DNA of 64,000 nt from Microbacterium sp. Marseille-Q6648 (GTDB lineage: Bacteria; Actinomycetota; Actinomycetes; Actinomycetales; Microbacteriaceae): the NCBI RefSeq assembly GCF_943181415.1, contig NZ_CALPBZ010000001.1, positions 1,116,001 to 1,180,000 of the forward strand. Direction: 5' to 3'. Shown piece by piece: positions 7,843-19,354 of the stretch. The position numbers were made by a program, and so were the translations under genes. Position 1 is the stretch's first letter. The number at the start of each line of letters is the position of its first letter. The notes beneath the pieces are model-generated. The model did no database searches. It was given only the letters and a program-made list of their open reading frames with translations, and was not told the origin of the DNA.

Positions 7843-10614
7843 CTACATCCCCATCCCCTGCCCCGCACTCGGCGCCCCAGCAACCGGCCCCGTCCAAAGC
7901 GCCGAGTCCCGGGCCCGCGCCGCGCGCTGCATCTCCGCCTGAGCCGCACGCACGGCATCCTGCATAGTCAGCTCCGGTGTGCCGCGCTGCATCGACTCGG
8001 CGAGGCGCTCGCGGGCGGCGGCATCCGACCGCGCGACCACGATGGCGACATTGTGCACCCGCCCGCGAGTGAGGCCCACATACAGGCCGGCTGCGTCCAC
8101 ATCCGGCCCGACCACCGACGCATCGGCTGTGTCGCCTTGAACGCCATGCACCGTCGATGCGTAGGCGAGCTGCAGGTGCGCCCGCGCATACTCGGTAGTC
8201 ACTCGCCGCAACTCGCCGCTGTCGCTAACCGACACAAGATCAACGAAGTCATCATGGATGCCACGCACGGTCCACTGCGCACGATTCTCAACGCCCGTGA
8301 GTTGATCATTACGGCGGGTCTGGACGGTGTCACCGACGAGGATGCGCTGCTCCCCCATCCCCCACGCGAGCACGCCAGGATCAAGCTCGCCGTGATCGAC
8401 TCGCCGCTGCTGTATGGCGTCGTTGATGGCATCAGCCTCAGCGTTGGTACCGGAAACCAGCGTCACCCGCTTGCCGCGCGCGTGCCACGCGAAGTACGCG
8501 TCGATCATCCGCTCGCGGGCTGCATCATTATGATCGACCCGCTCGACGTGACCGCGTTCCGTCAGCTCACCTGCAACCGCCATCGCATCCTCACGATCGC
8601 TCGCATGGCGCAGGCGCAGCGTCAGAGCCGCGTACTCGGGGTCACGGAACCGATGCACCGTATCGAGCTCAACTGCGGCATTTGCATGTCGGATCGCTGA
8701 ACCCATCGCGCCGGAGTGTCCTACGGGCAGCGCCTGGTGCGGGTCCCCGACGAGCGCGAGCCCCACACCCTGTTCGATCGCGAGGTCAGCGAGGACGTTT
8801 GCGGTCAACAGGTCGATCATGCCCGCTTCATCGACCACGATCCGATCGCCAAACCGCAACACGTACTGCGTCGGCCCGCCATATGCGACACCCGTGCTGG
8901 GGTCGACCTCCCCCAGCCGCAGTCGTGTCCACGCCTTTCCGCCAGCCTCATCGGGACCCCACCGGTAGCCGTGGTCCGCGAGTAGCGCATGGATACTGGA
9001 TGCCGCCGCCCCGACCTCGCGAGACGCCACTGTCGCCGCTTTCCGGGTGGGTGCGACCACGAGCATCCGCCGCTGCTGCGCCCGCAGCGCTGCGAACGCG
9101 GCACGCAACATCGTCGTCTTGCCTGTGCCGGCGGGGCCGGTGACTGTGACAAGCCCGTCAGTTCCGGCGATGGCGCAGGCGGCAACCCCTTGGGACGCAT
9201 CCAGTGTCGAGATGTCTTCGTCGGGCGCCAACCCAAACAACTCATTCGGTAGGAGCGAGCGCCCCGGCTGGGCGAGCACGTCGAGGCGTCCGGCTAGGCG
9301 TATCTTCGTGCGGACTGTGTCGGTGGCCATGTAGGCCTTTACGTGCGCGGGCGGCACCTCCGCAACGAGCTGCCAAACGGCTTTCGCAGCGCGAGTTGTG
9401 ATGTCGGCGATCACGGGTTCGATCTGGGAGCGCTCGGCAACGATGCCCGTCCGTGATAGTGCGCGTACCGCGCCGGCGCGGATGTCGAAGTCGCTGAATC
9501 GCCCGCCGCTTGAAGTCGATCTCTCGTCCGCGTCAACGACCGCCGCGGCAGCGAGCAGGTCCAGATCAAGTGCGCGCAGGTCTGTTGCAGCGACGGCGAC
9601 AGGCGCCCGCGGGGCGATCAGGCTCGGATCGATTGCCGCGATCTCATCGCGGACGCGCGACTCCCATGCCATCTCTTCGAGGTCGGCGGGCTTGTTTGGT
9701 CGCGCTACCGCCCACGCGCGCCGGTCGACCTGTTGCAGCACCTCTGCGCTCGGCGCCGATCCCCCGTTTGCCTTCGACCACTCCGCGATCATGCGCGTGC
9801 GGTTCGCCTCGATCTGCGCCGATCGACGTGAGAGCGGGCGGACGGCGCGGGCGAGTTCAGTGATCTCTCCCGTGTCGTCGAGTGTGTACCCGTGGCGAGC
9901 GAGCGCGGCGATCCACGCGGGGTCTGTGCGGGCCGTGAGCTCCCCCTCGGCATTGACGACGGTGTGCAGCTTCATCGCGACCCGCGAGTCGACGTTCGAC
10001 CATTTGCCGTCCGCGCCGAGCACCTTGATGTTCAGCCAGAGGTGGCGGTGGATATGCGGGTCGAGCGCTCTGGAACGGCGGTGCTGCAGCTCGACGACCT
10101 CGATGCGCGTGATCTCCTCGCGGACGAGCCCACCATGCCCGCGCCGCGCGTTGAGCTCGTTCTGCCAAGTGAGAAGGATGCGCTCCCGGAGCCGGTCTTG
10201 CAGTGCCTCGAACTCCGCGGCGAGCTCGGGATGCAGTAGCGCCGCGATGCTGTACGACTTCGGGTGATTGAGCGTCCCGTCGAGCACCAAGTCCGCATCA
10301 GGGCTCAGCCGCTGGTGGCCTCGCCCCTCCCCCGTAATCGGGTCGTGCCCGGTGAGCCAAACGCGAAGACCCCCAGCCGTCAGTTGGTCAGTAGTGATGA
10401 CACCGTGCTCGACGACGAATCGAGAGACGGTTGAATCGGATGCCGCGCCATACGCCTCGAGCGCTTCGACGCCCGTCGGGTGGGGCATGTGTGCGTCGCA
10501 CGTGCCCGAGAGGACGTACGAGATCGCGTGCCGAACACCTCGGGATTCGACGCCCCTCTTCCACCGCTCCAGACCTCCGCGCATGGCGCCAGAATAGGCT
10601 AGGTTTTCGGCCAT
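7843..10614 (-). CDS. MobF-type (TrwC/TraA-like) relaxase-helicase
   Basis: A 923-residue protein with a TrwC-like relaxase domain followed by a TraI/RecD-like superfamily 1 helicase. The metal-binding histidine triad sits at about 178, 189 and 191 (QHRRSRALDPHIHRHLW). Walker A is TGPAGTGKT at about 492-500, the DEAG box is in IVVDEAGMID, and the late motif YVGLTRGR is present. It would nick oriT, bind the strand covalently and unwind it for transfer, so the element may be mobilisable. Odd points: the N-terminus lacks the usual adjacent-tyrosine motif, and no ribosome binding site precedes either ATG. The ATG at 10584 lies just after TAGCCTATTCT, a -10-like sequence, which suggests a leaderless start there. 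Confidence 0.85.
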   Translation of the reverse strand: MAENLAYSGAMRGGLERWKRGVESRGVRHAISYVLSGTCDAHMPHPTGVEALEAYGAASDSTVSRFVVEHGVITTDQLTAGGLRVWLTGHDPITGEGRGHQRLSPDADLVLDGTLNHPKSYSIAALLHPELAAEFEALQDRLRERILLTWQNELNARRGHGGLVREEITRIEVVELQHRRSRALDPHIHRHLWLNIKVLGADGKWSNVDSRVAMKLHTVVNAEGELTARTDPAWIAALARHGYTLDDTGEITELARAVRPLSRRSAQIEANRTRMIAEWSKANGGSAPSAEVLQQVDRRAWAVARPNKPADLEEMAWESRVRDEIAAIDPSLIAPRAPVAVAATDLRALDLDLLAAAAVVDADERSTSSGGRFSDFDIRAGAVRALSRTGIVAERSQIEPVIADITTRAAKAVWQLVAEVPPAHVKAYMATDTVRTKIRLAGRLDVLAQPGRSLLPNELFGLAPDEDISTLDASQGVAACAIAGTDGLVTVTGPAGTGKTTMLRAAFAALRAQQRRMLVVAPTRKAATVASREVGAAASSIHALLADHGYRWGPDEAGGKAWTRLRLGEVDPSTGVAYGGPTQYVLRFGDRIVVDEAGMIDLLTANVLADLAIEQGVGLALVGDPHQALPVGHSGAMGSAIRHANAAVELDTVHRFRDPEYAALTLRLRHASDREDAMAVAGELTERGHVERVDHNDAARERMIDAYFAWHARGKRVTLVSGTNAEADAINDAIQQRRVDHGELDPGVLAWGMGEQRILVGDTVQTRRNDQLTGVENRAQWTVRGIHDDFVDLVSVSDSGELRRVTTEYARAHLQLAYASTVHGVQGDTADASVVGPDVDAAGLYVGLTRGRVHNVAIVVARSDAAARERLAESMQRGTPELTMQDAVRAAQAEMQRAARARDSALWTGPVAGAPSAGQGMGM

Positions 10615-10926
10615 ATCCAGGACTTTTTGTGCGTTGCAGGTTTCTGAAGCAAAGCGGTTTCAAAGGACATCGTCCACTATGGGTGCCTGCGTGCATCGCA
10701 TCTTTCTCTGCTCCGGTTCTCCTCCTTCCCCTCCTTCTCCTCGTCCTCCCTTCTCGGGCCGTGCTCCGTGACCGGCGTTGGTCCGTCGGGTAGCTAGGCC
10801 GGCGTTCGCATCAAACCCGGAGACGTTGGCAGAGCGTCACTCGTGGCCGAGGACTCGATGGATTTCGTGTGGCCGGTGTAAGTCGGTCTACTCGAAGCGA
10901 CACGAAACCGACCAGGGAGACGCGCG
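10615..10926. other. Intergenic region with polypyrimidine tract and inverted repeats (oriT or regulatory candidate)
   Basis: About 310 bp between the divergent relaxase and druH-like genes. A strongly pyrimidine-rich tract runs from about 10700 to 10757. TTTCGTGT (863-870) and ACACGAAA (900-907) form a perfect 8-bp inverted repeat, and GTCGGT (882-887) can pair with ACCGAC (907-912) in an alternative nested stem. Origins of transfer commonly lie upstream of the relaxase gene and contain such repeats, but an operator for the defence genes is equally possible. Confidence 0.4.
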
Positions 10927-11022
10927 ATGTCGGAGTTGATCGATAGTTTGGACCCCATCGAGTGGGAGGGGACCCGCGACCGTGAGTTCCGTGTACGACC
11001 GCGTTACCGAAGCGATTGCTGA
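10927..11022 (+). CDS. Possible 31-aa leader ORF overlapping the 987-aa gene
   Basis: An ATG with GGGAG seven bases upstream opens a 31-residue frame ([20 protein letters not shown] and so on) that ends at 11022, inside the beginning of the next gene in another frame. Such an arrangement can couple translation of the downstream GTG start at 10982. The peptide is acidic at first and basic at the end. It could equally be chance. Confidence 0.3.
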   Translation: MSELIDSLDPIEWEGTRDREFRVRPRYRSDC

Positions 11023-13945
11023 GGTCATGTTCGACTCGGTCCAAGCTGGGCGCCCCGTCTACACGCTGGCTGACGCCGAGACGATTAGCCGAGTGCTGGA
11101 CGCTGCTGGAGTTGAAGATTCAACGCTTGAAGGCCTCTCGCAGGTGGTGAGATCGACCTTGCAACTAGACAACGCTGGCGTCTCCACGTTGCACTCGCAG
11201 GCGGAAGATGCACGACGCCATCAACGTCATCCGCTTGAAACCCCGCCCGCCCTCCCGTTGCTGGTCGTGCTTTCGATCGCGGCCGAGAAGATGCACGCCG
11301 ACGGAAACCTTGCCGCGCACAACTACTACTCACGGCTTTACGGGATATTGGGCATTCCGGCGACGGAGTCGCACCGGTTCGAAAGGGACTACCGGCGCAC
11401 CGCTGAACTGCTGTGGGGGTCCCTGAACTCCTGGCTTGAGGCTTGGGAGGGCGAGCGTGGAATCCCGACCGCCTACGCGGTCGGAGGCCACGCTTTCATC
11501 GGGCTGCCGATGTCTCAGGCGGTTGTTCGACAACACGATCGTGACGGCCTCCACGAGCTCTTTGCGATGGAGGGCATGACGCCGGGTCTGCGTATCTCCC
11601 CGGACGACATGAGCCGCGCGATGGATCCATATGCGACGGCCATGCCGAGCCTTCCCCTCAGTTCGCACCTTGCCCGTCTCTGGCGCCTTTCGACCGCCAG
11701 GGAGCGGATCGTCGAAGCTGCTTGTCTTGAACTCGAGGCATGGGATGGTTCCGGGATCGAACGCATCGCGGCTATGCGCCCCGTTGCCACCACACGCCTG
11801 CTCGCATTCCTTCGGACTTTTCCGCGCAAGTCGATGGAGTTCAACCTGATGCTTCCGTACCGCTCGGAAGGGCCAGATATCGCCCGATTCAATCTTGCTG
11901 ACGGTGAGTCGATCGTTCCGACCGTCGCCGGGCCAGGTGGCTCAACGCGGCTCTCTGGCGTTGAGGGGGTTAGCGCGACATCGCTCGTAGCAGATCAACT
12001 GACGGGGAAGTTCGGGGATGATGACAGCCGTCCCTTCGGTCGCCGACCGACGCGAGTCGCTGCGCTCCGATGGGATGACCTCCAGGGGGCCTTTGTGGAG
12101 ATCGAGCGCATCTCGCTCGGTGAGGACAGCATCGTCCTTGCGAGTTCGGATGCGCGCCAGCGGGTAGAGGCCCACCTCGCCGCGCACGCTCGGCCCGGAT
12201 GGCAGGATCTCGCCGACCTGCCTGGAACACCGGAAGGGTGGCTGGTGTACCAACATGTCCAGATCGTCTCCGCCCCAACCGGACAGATGCATCCCGACCT
12301 GTTGCCCCTTGCTCCACGGGCACGCACGAGCCTGACGCTCCGAGGGGGATTCGTGCTCCCTGGACTGCTCCGCAAGTGGTCTGTGATGGAGCCCCCCGAG
12401 GCCGTTGCTCTCGCCGCTGGGGCGTCCTCAGTTAGTCTCCGCGTGTACCGCGGCACACGAATCGACCCTGCCGAGGTCATCGTCGAATCTGATCAACCCG
12501 GCGAACTTGCTGTTCTCCCGCTCCGGGACGGTGGCCTATCTGATGGCGAGTATGTTGTCGCGATGTTCGTCGACGATGCGGTCAAGCCGTCGTCGACGGC
12601 GCTGCTCCGTCTGCGATCGGCGCGTACACCACAGTTCAGGGTCGAGGACGTTGACATTCGCCTGGTCTACTCGCCGGACTATTCGCCACGCTGGCCGCTT
12701 ACCGCCGGCCCTCCCGAATGGCCGAGTCATGTGAATGGCCCGAAGATCGTCGGCCTCGAGTCAGGTCGCGATGGAGACGCAACTCCCATGCGGGAGTTCG
12801 TTCCGCGGGCGCGAAGCGCCACCAAGGCAGCGCCGGTCAAGACTCGCGTGGGCATCCCAATGGCGAGCGACTCATGCCTCATTACGGGAATGCATCGATT
12901 CCTGCTGCCGCCGGTCCTACCCGGGCAAGCACCCACACGGAGTATCGATGGCGAGTGCACGACTTGCGGTCTTGTGCGTCGTTTCGCGGGTACGCCCTGG
13001 GCTGCGAAGAAGAAGGATCGCGGTGCCAAGACGATCCTTCTCCCCGAGATCCCGCCCGTGATCGAATCCGACGGCCCTGACTTCGAGGTTGCGTTCGATG
13101 CGCTCAATCACGTCGGGACGGGGTCGTTCGGGGTCTTCGAGCGAATCGCTGCCCAGGTGGAAGGATCGGGCCTGTTTGCCGACTCATTTCTCCGACGCCT
13201 CGAGGTCACCGGACACTTGGACGTGGCGAGAGACTGCCATTTTCAGGTGACCGAATGGGCAGTGAACACGTCCACGCTCGTTCCGACGGGTGCCGGGAAG
13301 TATGTGCTCGTCGGGTCACGCTCAAGCGCGTTACTGGACCACCTCACTGACCTATTCGGGAGGGCCGCCGTCGTAAGCACGAGCGTCGACGCCGAACTCG
13401 CCCGAGTTGAGGTTGTTGGTGACTTGCCGATCGCGACACTGGCTGAGGCCGGCGTCACAGTTCTCGAGAAATCTCCAGCGAGGGCCATCGCACAGGCGCT
13501 CCCTCCTCTTAGTGACGTGGGGAGATCGCTCAAGCGCGTCATTGTGCCGACATACAGGTCAGCGGAGTTTTGGGATACGGCCTCCGCGTCGTGGCACCCG
13601 ACCGAGTCGCTTGCCAGGCTCGGCGCCTACAGGCTCAAAGACTTCGGTTCGACTTACGCGATCCGCACAGGTGGCGACATCGAAAGCGGGACGATCGGAT
13701 TGGGCAACGCCCAGATTGTGAAGCACATCGCGAACATGTGGGCTGGCGACCCCCTGATCGGCTATCACTCTCGCAGTGGCTCGGTTGTCACGCCGCTCGG
13801 CGCGGATCTGCCGTCGTTGTACGGGCGTGCGCTCGCGCTTTGCTCCGGTCGAGCGCCGCGCGAGATCGTCAGTCACCGGATGCTGCAGTACTCCTCGGTG
13901 CCGCGATCAGTAGCGGATGTCATCTATGACCGCGTGAGTCGGTGA
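10982..13945 (+). CDS. Large protein upstream of the DruE-like helicase; DruH-like by position
   Basis: A 987-residue protein from a GTG preceded by GGGAGGGG. No enzymatic motif is recognised. A short cysteine pair ([12 protein letters not shown]) at about 657-668 may bind zinc. The N-terminal 250 residues are helical; the middle has beta-rich segments. The gene overlaps the next by 4 nt (GTGA), so the two proteins are made together. Druantia type III consists of exactly two genes, a roughly 1000-residue DruH and a large DruE helicase. Size and order fit, but direct similarity to DruH cannot be confirmed here. Confidence 0.65.
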   Translation: MSSVYDRVTEAIAEVMFDSVQAGRPVYTLADAETISRVLDAAGVEDSTLEGLSQVVRSTLQLDNAGVSTLHSQAEDARRHQRHPLETPPALPLLVVLSIAAEKMHADGNLAAHNYYSRLYGILGIPATESHRFERDYRRTAELLWGSLNSWLEAWEGERGIPTAYAVGGHAFIGLPMSQAVVRQHDRDGLHELFAMEGMTPGLRISPDDMSRAMDPYATAMPSLPLSSHLARLWRLSTARERIVEAACLELEAWDGSGIERIAAMRPVATTRLLAFLRTFPRKSMEFNLMLPYRSEGPDIARFNLADGESIVPTVAGPGGSTRLSGVEGVSATSLVADQLTGKFGDDDSRPFGRRPTRVAALRWDDLQGAFVEIERISLGEDSIVLASSDARQRVEAHLAAHARPGWQDLADLPGTPEGWLVYQHVQIVSAPTGQMHPDLLPLAPRARTSLTLRGGFVLPGLLRKWSVMEPPEAVALAAGASSVSLRVYRGTRIDPAEVIVESDQPGELAVLPLRDGGLSDGEYVVAMFVDDAVKPSSTALLRLRSARTPQFRVEDVDIRLVYSPDYSPRWPLTAGPPEWPSHVNGPKIVGLESGRDGDATPMREFVPRARSATKAAPVKTRVGIPMASDSCLITGMHRFLLPPVLPGQAPTRSIDGECTTCGLVRRFAGTPWAAKKKDRGAKTILLPEIPPVIESDGPDFEVAFDALNHVGTGSFGVFERIAAQVEGSGLFADSFLRRLEVTGHLDVARDCHFQVTEWAVNTSTLVPTGAGKYVLVGSRSSALLDHLTDLFGRAAVVSTSVDAELARVEVVGDLPIATLAEAGVTVLEKSPARAIAQALPPLSDVGRSLKRVIVPTYRSAEFWDTASASWHPTESLARLGAYRLKDFGSTYAIRTGGDIESGTIGLGNAQIVKHIANMWAGDPLIGYHSRSGSVVTPLGADLPSLYGRALALCSGRAPREIVSHRMLQYSSVPRSVADVIYDRVSR

Positions 13946-16900
13946 GCATCATGTCATTCCCGACCCCGGTAAAAATCGCTGATGATCTCCGCGATGCGTT
14001 CCTCCGCTACATCGACACCGCGTACGCTCTACAGGATCGGGCGCTCGCCGACGAGCGGCGACGTCTGCTGCTCGAGGGCCAGGGGAACCTGTTCGCACCG
14101 CTCATGCTCGAGCCCGTCTTGCCCTACGACGGAGTCGCCTCGGTGGTCGAAGCGGCGCGCCAGGCGGCAGTCGCAATCCGCGACCTCGGCGACGTCGTCA
14201 AGGCAGTCTTCGGCGTTACACCAGATGCGCTCGGCGACGTCAAGCTGCGCAAGCACCAGGCGGCCGCGATCGCAGCGCACTTTGCATCGGATATCAGGCA
14301 CAACCCGGTGGTCACATCGGGCACCGGCTCGGGCAAGACGGAATCCTTCCTCATTCCGCTCCTGACCCGGATCACGGCCGAGAAGAGGTCATCTAGTTCG
14401 CTGGCACCGATTCACGACTGGTGGGATCTGAAGCGGCAGACTGACGGCTGGCGGCCGACAAGGACTGTGGGGGCAAACCAGGCGGCGGTCCGGTCGGTGA
14501 TTCTCTATCCGACCAACGCGCTGGTTGAGGACCAGGTCGCGCGGCTGCGGCGAGCTGTGCGCGGGCTCCGACATCAAGAGTCACCGATTGATCTTTGGTT
14601 CGGCCGCTACACCGGAGCGACACCGGGCTCAGGCGGAGTGCCGACGGGAAAGGTGTCCGCGCCCGCGACCGCCGGGGCGGCCCGGGATATGCGTGAGCTG
14701 TCGCGGCTGAATGCACGTCTTGCCGAACTCGACGATCCGGACCTGATGGCCCAGTTCCAGGACCCCTACGCCGGCGAACTCATCACTCGCTGGGACATGA
14801 TTGCCACGCCACCCGACGTGTTGGTCACAAACTACTCGATGCTCAACGTGATGCTTATGCGCGACGTAGAGGAGCCGATCTTCGAGTCCACTCGGTCTTG
14901 GCTCCAGCGATCGCCCGATCACGTTTTCACCCTTGTCGTCGATGAACTGCACCTATATCGCGGTAGCGCCGGGGCTGAAGTGGGCATGGTCGTTCGGAAC
15001 TTGGCATCACGGCTCGGAATCGAGCCGTCGTCCGATCAGTTCAGGATCATCGCGACGAGCGCCTCCCTCCCTGGGGATGACTCGGGCCTGGAGTATCTGG
15101 AGCGCTTCTTTGGGGTCGACCGATCTTCTTTTCTGATTGAGCCGGGGCAGCCAAGAGCGCTGGTGTCGGGCACGAGGCCGACGGCGGTCGACGTGTTGAG
15201 CGTCGCCTCAGATGAACTCGCGGAAGCCGCGGCCAGCGGTCAATGGGCAGAGACTATCGCCGCTGCGTGCAGTGACACCGGCGACCGACGACCTAGGGCG
15301 ACGCGCATCGACACGATTGCGACCCGCCTCTTCGGGGACGATCCGTCGGCGTTGCCGACGCTCGCAGCGATGCTTACCGGTCTCGCTGCCGCGTCGAAGC
15401 CCGCAATCCAGTTCCGCGGTCACGTGATGATGCGAGGGATGCGCGGGCTGTGGGCTTGCTCCGACCCGGCCTGCCCTGGCGGAACCGATTCAGAGCCTCG
15501 ACGAGTTGGCCGGATGTATGACACCCCGCGGTCGACGTGCGCTGACTGTGGTGCGCGCGTGCTGGAACTCCTCTACTGCTTCGAGTGCGGCGATGTCAGC
15601 CTCGGCGGCTACGTCGTTGATCGACCTGATCGCACCGCTGTTGTGCTGTCCACTACGCCGGTCGCCCCTGGCGAGAACTCTGGCGACTTCGTGTATCGAA
15701 GGAATGATGACGAGTACCGGTGGCTCTGGCTTGGCTCGCCGGTGCCTCACGCGCCCACTCGGCACAAGCTTCCCGCCGACATGGACGAGAATCAGGCGAC
15801 TATCGAGACCAACTTTGGGGCTGCGACGTGGGATCCCAAGCTCGGCTCGCTCGTTCTTGGGGACTCTTCCGGAGGTGTCCCAGCAGTCGTTCTCAGCCAC
15901 AACGCTGCGAGCGTTGACGGTGGATGGGCGCTACCTGCGCTGCCGGAAACGTGTCCACGCTGCGGCGGACGTCAAGATAACCGCGATGCGGCGGTGTACT
16001 TCGCCGGCAATGTTCGCTCGCCGATCCGTGCACATACTTCAGGTCGGGCGCAGCTGAACCAGATGGCGGTGTCTCAGCTGTTCCGTAGCCTCGGGTCCGA
16101 GGCAGCGGAGTCGAGAACGATTGTCTTCACCGACAGCCGGGACGATTCTGCGCGCATCGCCGCCGGGATTGCACTCAACAACTTCCGCGATCAGATGAGA
16201 CAGGTCGTCCGGCAATTGCTTCACGGGCGGGAAAACCCTGTGCCAATTCTGCGCTCACTCATTCGTGGCGAACTCGGCGGCGACGATCTTCAGCGCGCGG
16301 AGTGGTTGCGCGCCAGCCGTCGCGAGCTGTTCGACAAGCTTCGGTTGGAGAGTCTTGGAGCCGCCGACTCCGCGGATGTGGCAATGATTGCCGCGGCGGA
16401 ACGCGAAACTGAATCCCTTCCTTGGGCGACACTGATTCACGACGCCGAGCGGGTGATGCTGGAGGCAGGTGTGAATCCAGCCGGAGCAGGTCCTTCGGTC
16501 GCGGAAAGTGAAGGCGATGCGCCTTGGTATCGCGCGTACGAGCCGCCCGTCCGTGGGGCCTGGGAGCCCTTGGCCGACACGATTGCGCGGCCGATCAGAC
16601 AGGACCGTCGCCGCCTTACGGCGACCGCCGTCGCGGAGGCCGTCTTTGACCGAGCCTCGCGTGATCTGGAGTCGACCCGGCTTGGGTTCGTCCGCGCGCG
16701 CCCTCTGGCGCCTGACACCTGGGGCTTCTCGGCAGAAATCGCGGGAGACGTCGTCGCCAGTGTGATTCGTCTACTGGGAATCGCCAAGCGATTCGAGGGC
16801 GGGTACGCGGCCCGATCGAACTCGGCGCCGAAGGTCGTAGGGGCTTATCTGAAGCGAGTGGCCGCGAAGCATCAAGTTGACTGGCAAACGCTTGCATCGA

Positions 16901-19299
16901 ACGTCGGAGAGTTCCTCCGGGAGAGCGGCATCGTCGATGAGACTTGGGCGCTCAGGACCCAGACAGGGCAGGACGCCCTAGAGCTCAGGACGCCAGGTGA
17001 CAGGGTCTGGGTTTGCGACAATTGCGGGACGACGCACCTCCATCCCTCCGCTGGTGTCTGCACCAATGAGGAATGCCCAAACGGCGTTCTCCATGAGGAT
17101 GCGTGGTCGGAGGAACTCGACTATTACGGATGGCTTGCCTCACAGCCGCTCAGGCGCATGAGAGTTGCTGAACTCACCGGTCAGACGCGGCTGGCCGAGC
17201 AGAGGACTCGGCAGCGATTGTTCAAGGGAGCGGTACTTCCGGCGCCCGCTGAGAGCGCACTCGCTGATCCTCTTGACCTGCTTTCGGTGACGACCACGAT
17301 GGAGGTTGGTGTCGATATCGGCTCGCTCCGCGCTGTCGCGATGGCGAATATGCCACCGCAACGATTCAATTATCAGCAGCGAGTCGGCCGGGCTGGACGT
17401 TCAGGGCAGCCGTTCTCGTTCGCTGTAACTGTGTCGCGGGATCGAGCGCACGATGACTACTATTTCCACGCGCCGGAAAAGATGACTGCGGCTGATCCGC
17501 CACCACCGTTCATCGACCTATCGCGGCCTCGGATTGTCCGCCGGGTGATTGCGGCAGAGCTTCTCAGACGGGCTTTCCTCGCTGGGAAGAATCCGCCGCG
17601 ACGGACCGGCGACAGCATCCACGGGACGTTTGGCTTGACGAATGAGTGGGCGCAGCGACGCGCGGATGTCGGGGCATGGCTCCAAGTATCGGATGACGTT
17701 CCGATTGTCTGCGAAAGGTTCAGCGCGTACACGGCGCTAGATGTTGCTGACCTCAAGAGGTGGGCGCGGAACGGTCTGGTCAGGGACATCGACGAAGCTG
17801 TAGGTAACCCCTATTTCCAGCACGTCGAACTCAGCGAGTTGCTCGCGAACGCGGGCGTTCTTCCGATGTTCGGGTTCCCAACCCGGGTGCGGCCGCTCTA
17901 CTCAAAGCCGGTCCGCGGTAGGGCTGATACCGAAAAGCACATCGTCGCCAATCGCGACCTTCGGATGTCAATCACGGCATTCGCCCCGGGGGCGGTTGTC
18001 GTTAAAGATGGGGCGGAGCACCTCGCAGTGGGCTTCGCTGCTTACAACTTCGTCGGGACGAGCGCACGTGCGAAGGACCCTCTTGGCGTAGCGCTGCCGG
18101 TTCATCGCTGCGGCCAGTGCGGGAGCCTCGACACCCGTCCGACGGACGCGTCACTCAAGTGCTCGGTATGCGGCGAGGAGATGAGAGCGTTTTCGCTTCA
18201 CCAACCCGAGGGCTATCGGACGATCTACAGTCAGCCGGACTACGACGACTCGCACATCACGCCGATGTATGCGGGTTATTCCGAGCTTTCGACGAACACC
18301 GAGCTTGGGCAAGAGGTGAGGCTTCACGGGGTATCGATCCGACTCCTCGAGCAGGCTGAAGTCGTCGCGGTGAACGACAACAACCGGAAGCTTTTCGATC
18401 TGAGCCGTCTGCTGGACGGAACAGTGATCGCTCAGAATCGGGAGCTCTATCGGCGGCCGCTGCCCGACTTCATGCGGACGGGCGGGCAAGCCCTCGAGCC
18501 GGCGGCGATCGGTGAAGTCCGCCGCACCGACGTGCTGCTGCTCGGCCTTGATGGGCTGGCGCTGCCTGATGGTGCGGTCGCCACCCTGCCCTGGGCATGC
18601 CCCGCGGGCAAGGGCGCGTTGCTTTCCTTCGCCGAGCTGCTGCGCAACGCTGCCAAGGACTATCTGGATATCGAGCAGTCCGAACTGGAGGTCGGGCTCC
18701 AACCGACACGCAGTGGCACCACCGTCTCGGCGAGAGTGTTCCTTGCCGACGCTCTTGATAATGGAGCGGGGTATGCCCTCGAACTCGGAAACAGCTCGAC
18801 GTTTGAGACGCTCCTGAACTCAATCCGGGAAGCGACGGGTTGGAGATTGCGCGAAAACCCGCACGGCGCAGCCTGCACGTCTTCATGCCCGGGATGCCTC
18901 CGCAACTATGAGAACCGCTTCAACCATTGGGCGCTCGACTGGCGACTCGGGCTCGACGTTGTGGACCTCGTGCTCGGCCGCAGCCTTGACCTGTCCCACT
19001 GGACTGAGCGCACCGACGCTCTGATGAAGAGCTTCGCTGGTGGCTACGGTCCGCACCTTCGGATCGAACAGGACACCGTAAACGGGCTGCCAGCGCTCGT
19101 TTCTCCCGAAGGCCGCGGCGCAGCTGTCATCATCGGCCATCCGCTGTGGCAGCATGACGAAGCACACTGGAATCCCGCGGTTCGGCATGCCGTAGCCGAG
19201 ATGCGTGGCCGCCGTCTGTCCCACGTCACCGTGTCAGATGTATATGTTCTCGACCGAACCCCGATCAAGCTGTTCAACGCGTTGCTTAAGGGCGTTTGA
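13942..19299 (+). CDS. druE: DruE-like giant DEAD/DEAH helicase with DUF1998
   Basis: A 1785-residue superfamily 2 helicase. Walker A is GTGSGKTE at about 127-134, motif II is DELH at about 334-337, motif III is ATSAS, and motif VI is [12 protein letters not shown]. Between the halves and near the end are four-cysteine clusters ([42 protein letters not shown]). The C-terminus has the DUF1998 signature ([19 protein letters not shown]). This is the layout of DruE, the helicase of Druantia anti-phage systems, and also resembles the DrmA/DpdJ group. The gene is coupled to the 987-residue partner upstream, which favours Druantia type III. Start is GTG 13942 (ATG 13951 is an alternative). The mechanism of Druantia is not fully known. 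Confidence 0.82.
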   Translation: MSIMSFPTPVKIADDLRDAFLRYIDTAYALQDRALADERRRLLLEGQGNLFAPLMLEPVLPYDGVASVVEAARQAAVAIRDLGDVVKAVFGVTPDALGDVKLRKHQAAAIAAHFASDIRHNPVVTSGTGSGKTESFLIPLLTRITAEKRSSSSLAPIHDWWDLKRQTDGWRPTRTVGANQAAVRSVILYPTNALVEDQVARLRRAVRGLRHQESPIDLWFGRYTGATPGSGGVPTGKVSAPATAGAARDMRELSRLNARLAELDDPDLMAQFQDPYAGELITRWDMIATPPDVLVTNYSMLNVMLMRDVEEPIFESTRSWLQRSPDHVFTLVVDELHLYRGSAGAEVGMVVRNLASRLGIEPSSDQFRIIATSASLPGDDSGLEYLERFFGVDRSSFLIEPGQPRALVSGTRPTAVDVLSVASDELAEAAASGQWAETIAAACSDTGDRRPRATRIDTIATRLFGDDPSALPTLAAMLTGLAAASKPAIQFRGHVMMRGMRGLWACSDPACPGGTDSEPRRVGRMYDTPRSTCADCGARVLELLYCFECGDVSLGGYVVDRPDRTAVVLSTTPVAPGENSGDFVYRRNDDEYRWLWLGSPVPHAPTRHKLPADMDENQATIETNFGAATWDPKLGSLVLGDSSGGVPAVVLSHNAASVDGGWALPALPETCPRCGGRQDNRDAAVYFAGNVRSPIRAHTSGRAQLNQMAVSQLFRSLGSEAAESRTIVFTDSRDDSARIAAGIALNNFRDQMRQVVRQLLHGRENPVPILRSLIRGELGGDDLQRAEWLRASRRELFDKLRLESLGAADSADVAMIAAAERETESLPWATLIHDAERVMLEAGVNPAGAGPSVAESEGDAPWYRAYEPPVRGAWEPLADTIARPIRQDRRRLTATAVAEAVFDRASRDLESTRLGFVRARPLAPDTWGFSAEIAGDVVASVIRLLGIAKRFEGGYAARSNSAPKVVGAYLKRVAAKHQVDWQTLASNVGEFLRESGIVDETWALRTQTGQDALELRTPGDRVWVCDNCGTTHLHPSAGVCTNEECPNGVLHEDAWSEELDYYGWLASQPLRRMRVAELTGQTRLAEQRTRQRLFKGAVLPAPAESALADPLDLLSVTTTMEVGVDIGSLRAVAMANMPPQRFNYQQRVGRAGRSGQPFSFAVTVSRDRAHDDYYFHAPEKMTAADPPPPFIDLSRPRIVRRVIAAELLRRAFLAGKNPPRRTGDSIHGTFGLTNEWAQRRADVGAWLQVSDDVPIVCERFSAYTALDVADLKRWARNGLVRDIDEAVGNPYFQHVELSELLANAGVLPMFGFPTRVRPLYSKPVRGRADTEKHIVANRDLRMSITAFAPGAVVVKDGAEHLAVGFAAYNFVGTSARAKDPLGVALPVHRCGQCGSLDTRPTDASLKCSVCGEEMRAFSLHQPEGYRTIYSQPDYDDSHITPMYAGYSELSTNTELGQEVRLHGVSIRLLEQAEVVAVNDNNRKLFDLSRLLDGTVIAQNRELYRRPLPDFMRTGGQALEPAAIGEVRRTDVLLLGLDGLALPDGAVATLPWACPAGKGALLSFAELLRNAAKDYLDIEQSELEVGLQPTRSGTTVSARVFLADALDNGAGYALELGNSSTFETLLNSIREATGWRLRENPHGAACTSSCPGCLRNYENRFNHWALDWRLGLDVVDLVLGRSLDLSHWTERTDALMKSFAGGYGPHLRIEQDTVNGLPALVSPEGRGAAVIIGHPLWQHDEAHWNPAVRHAVAEMRGRRLSHVTVSDVYVLDRTPIKLFNALLKGV

Positions 19300-19354
19300 A
19301 GGGCCGGACCGCAATCCGGCGGATCGTACGTCTCTCGACCGAAACCAGTGCGAG

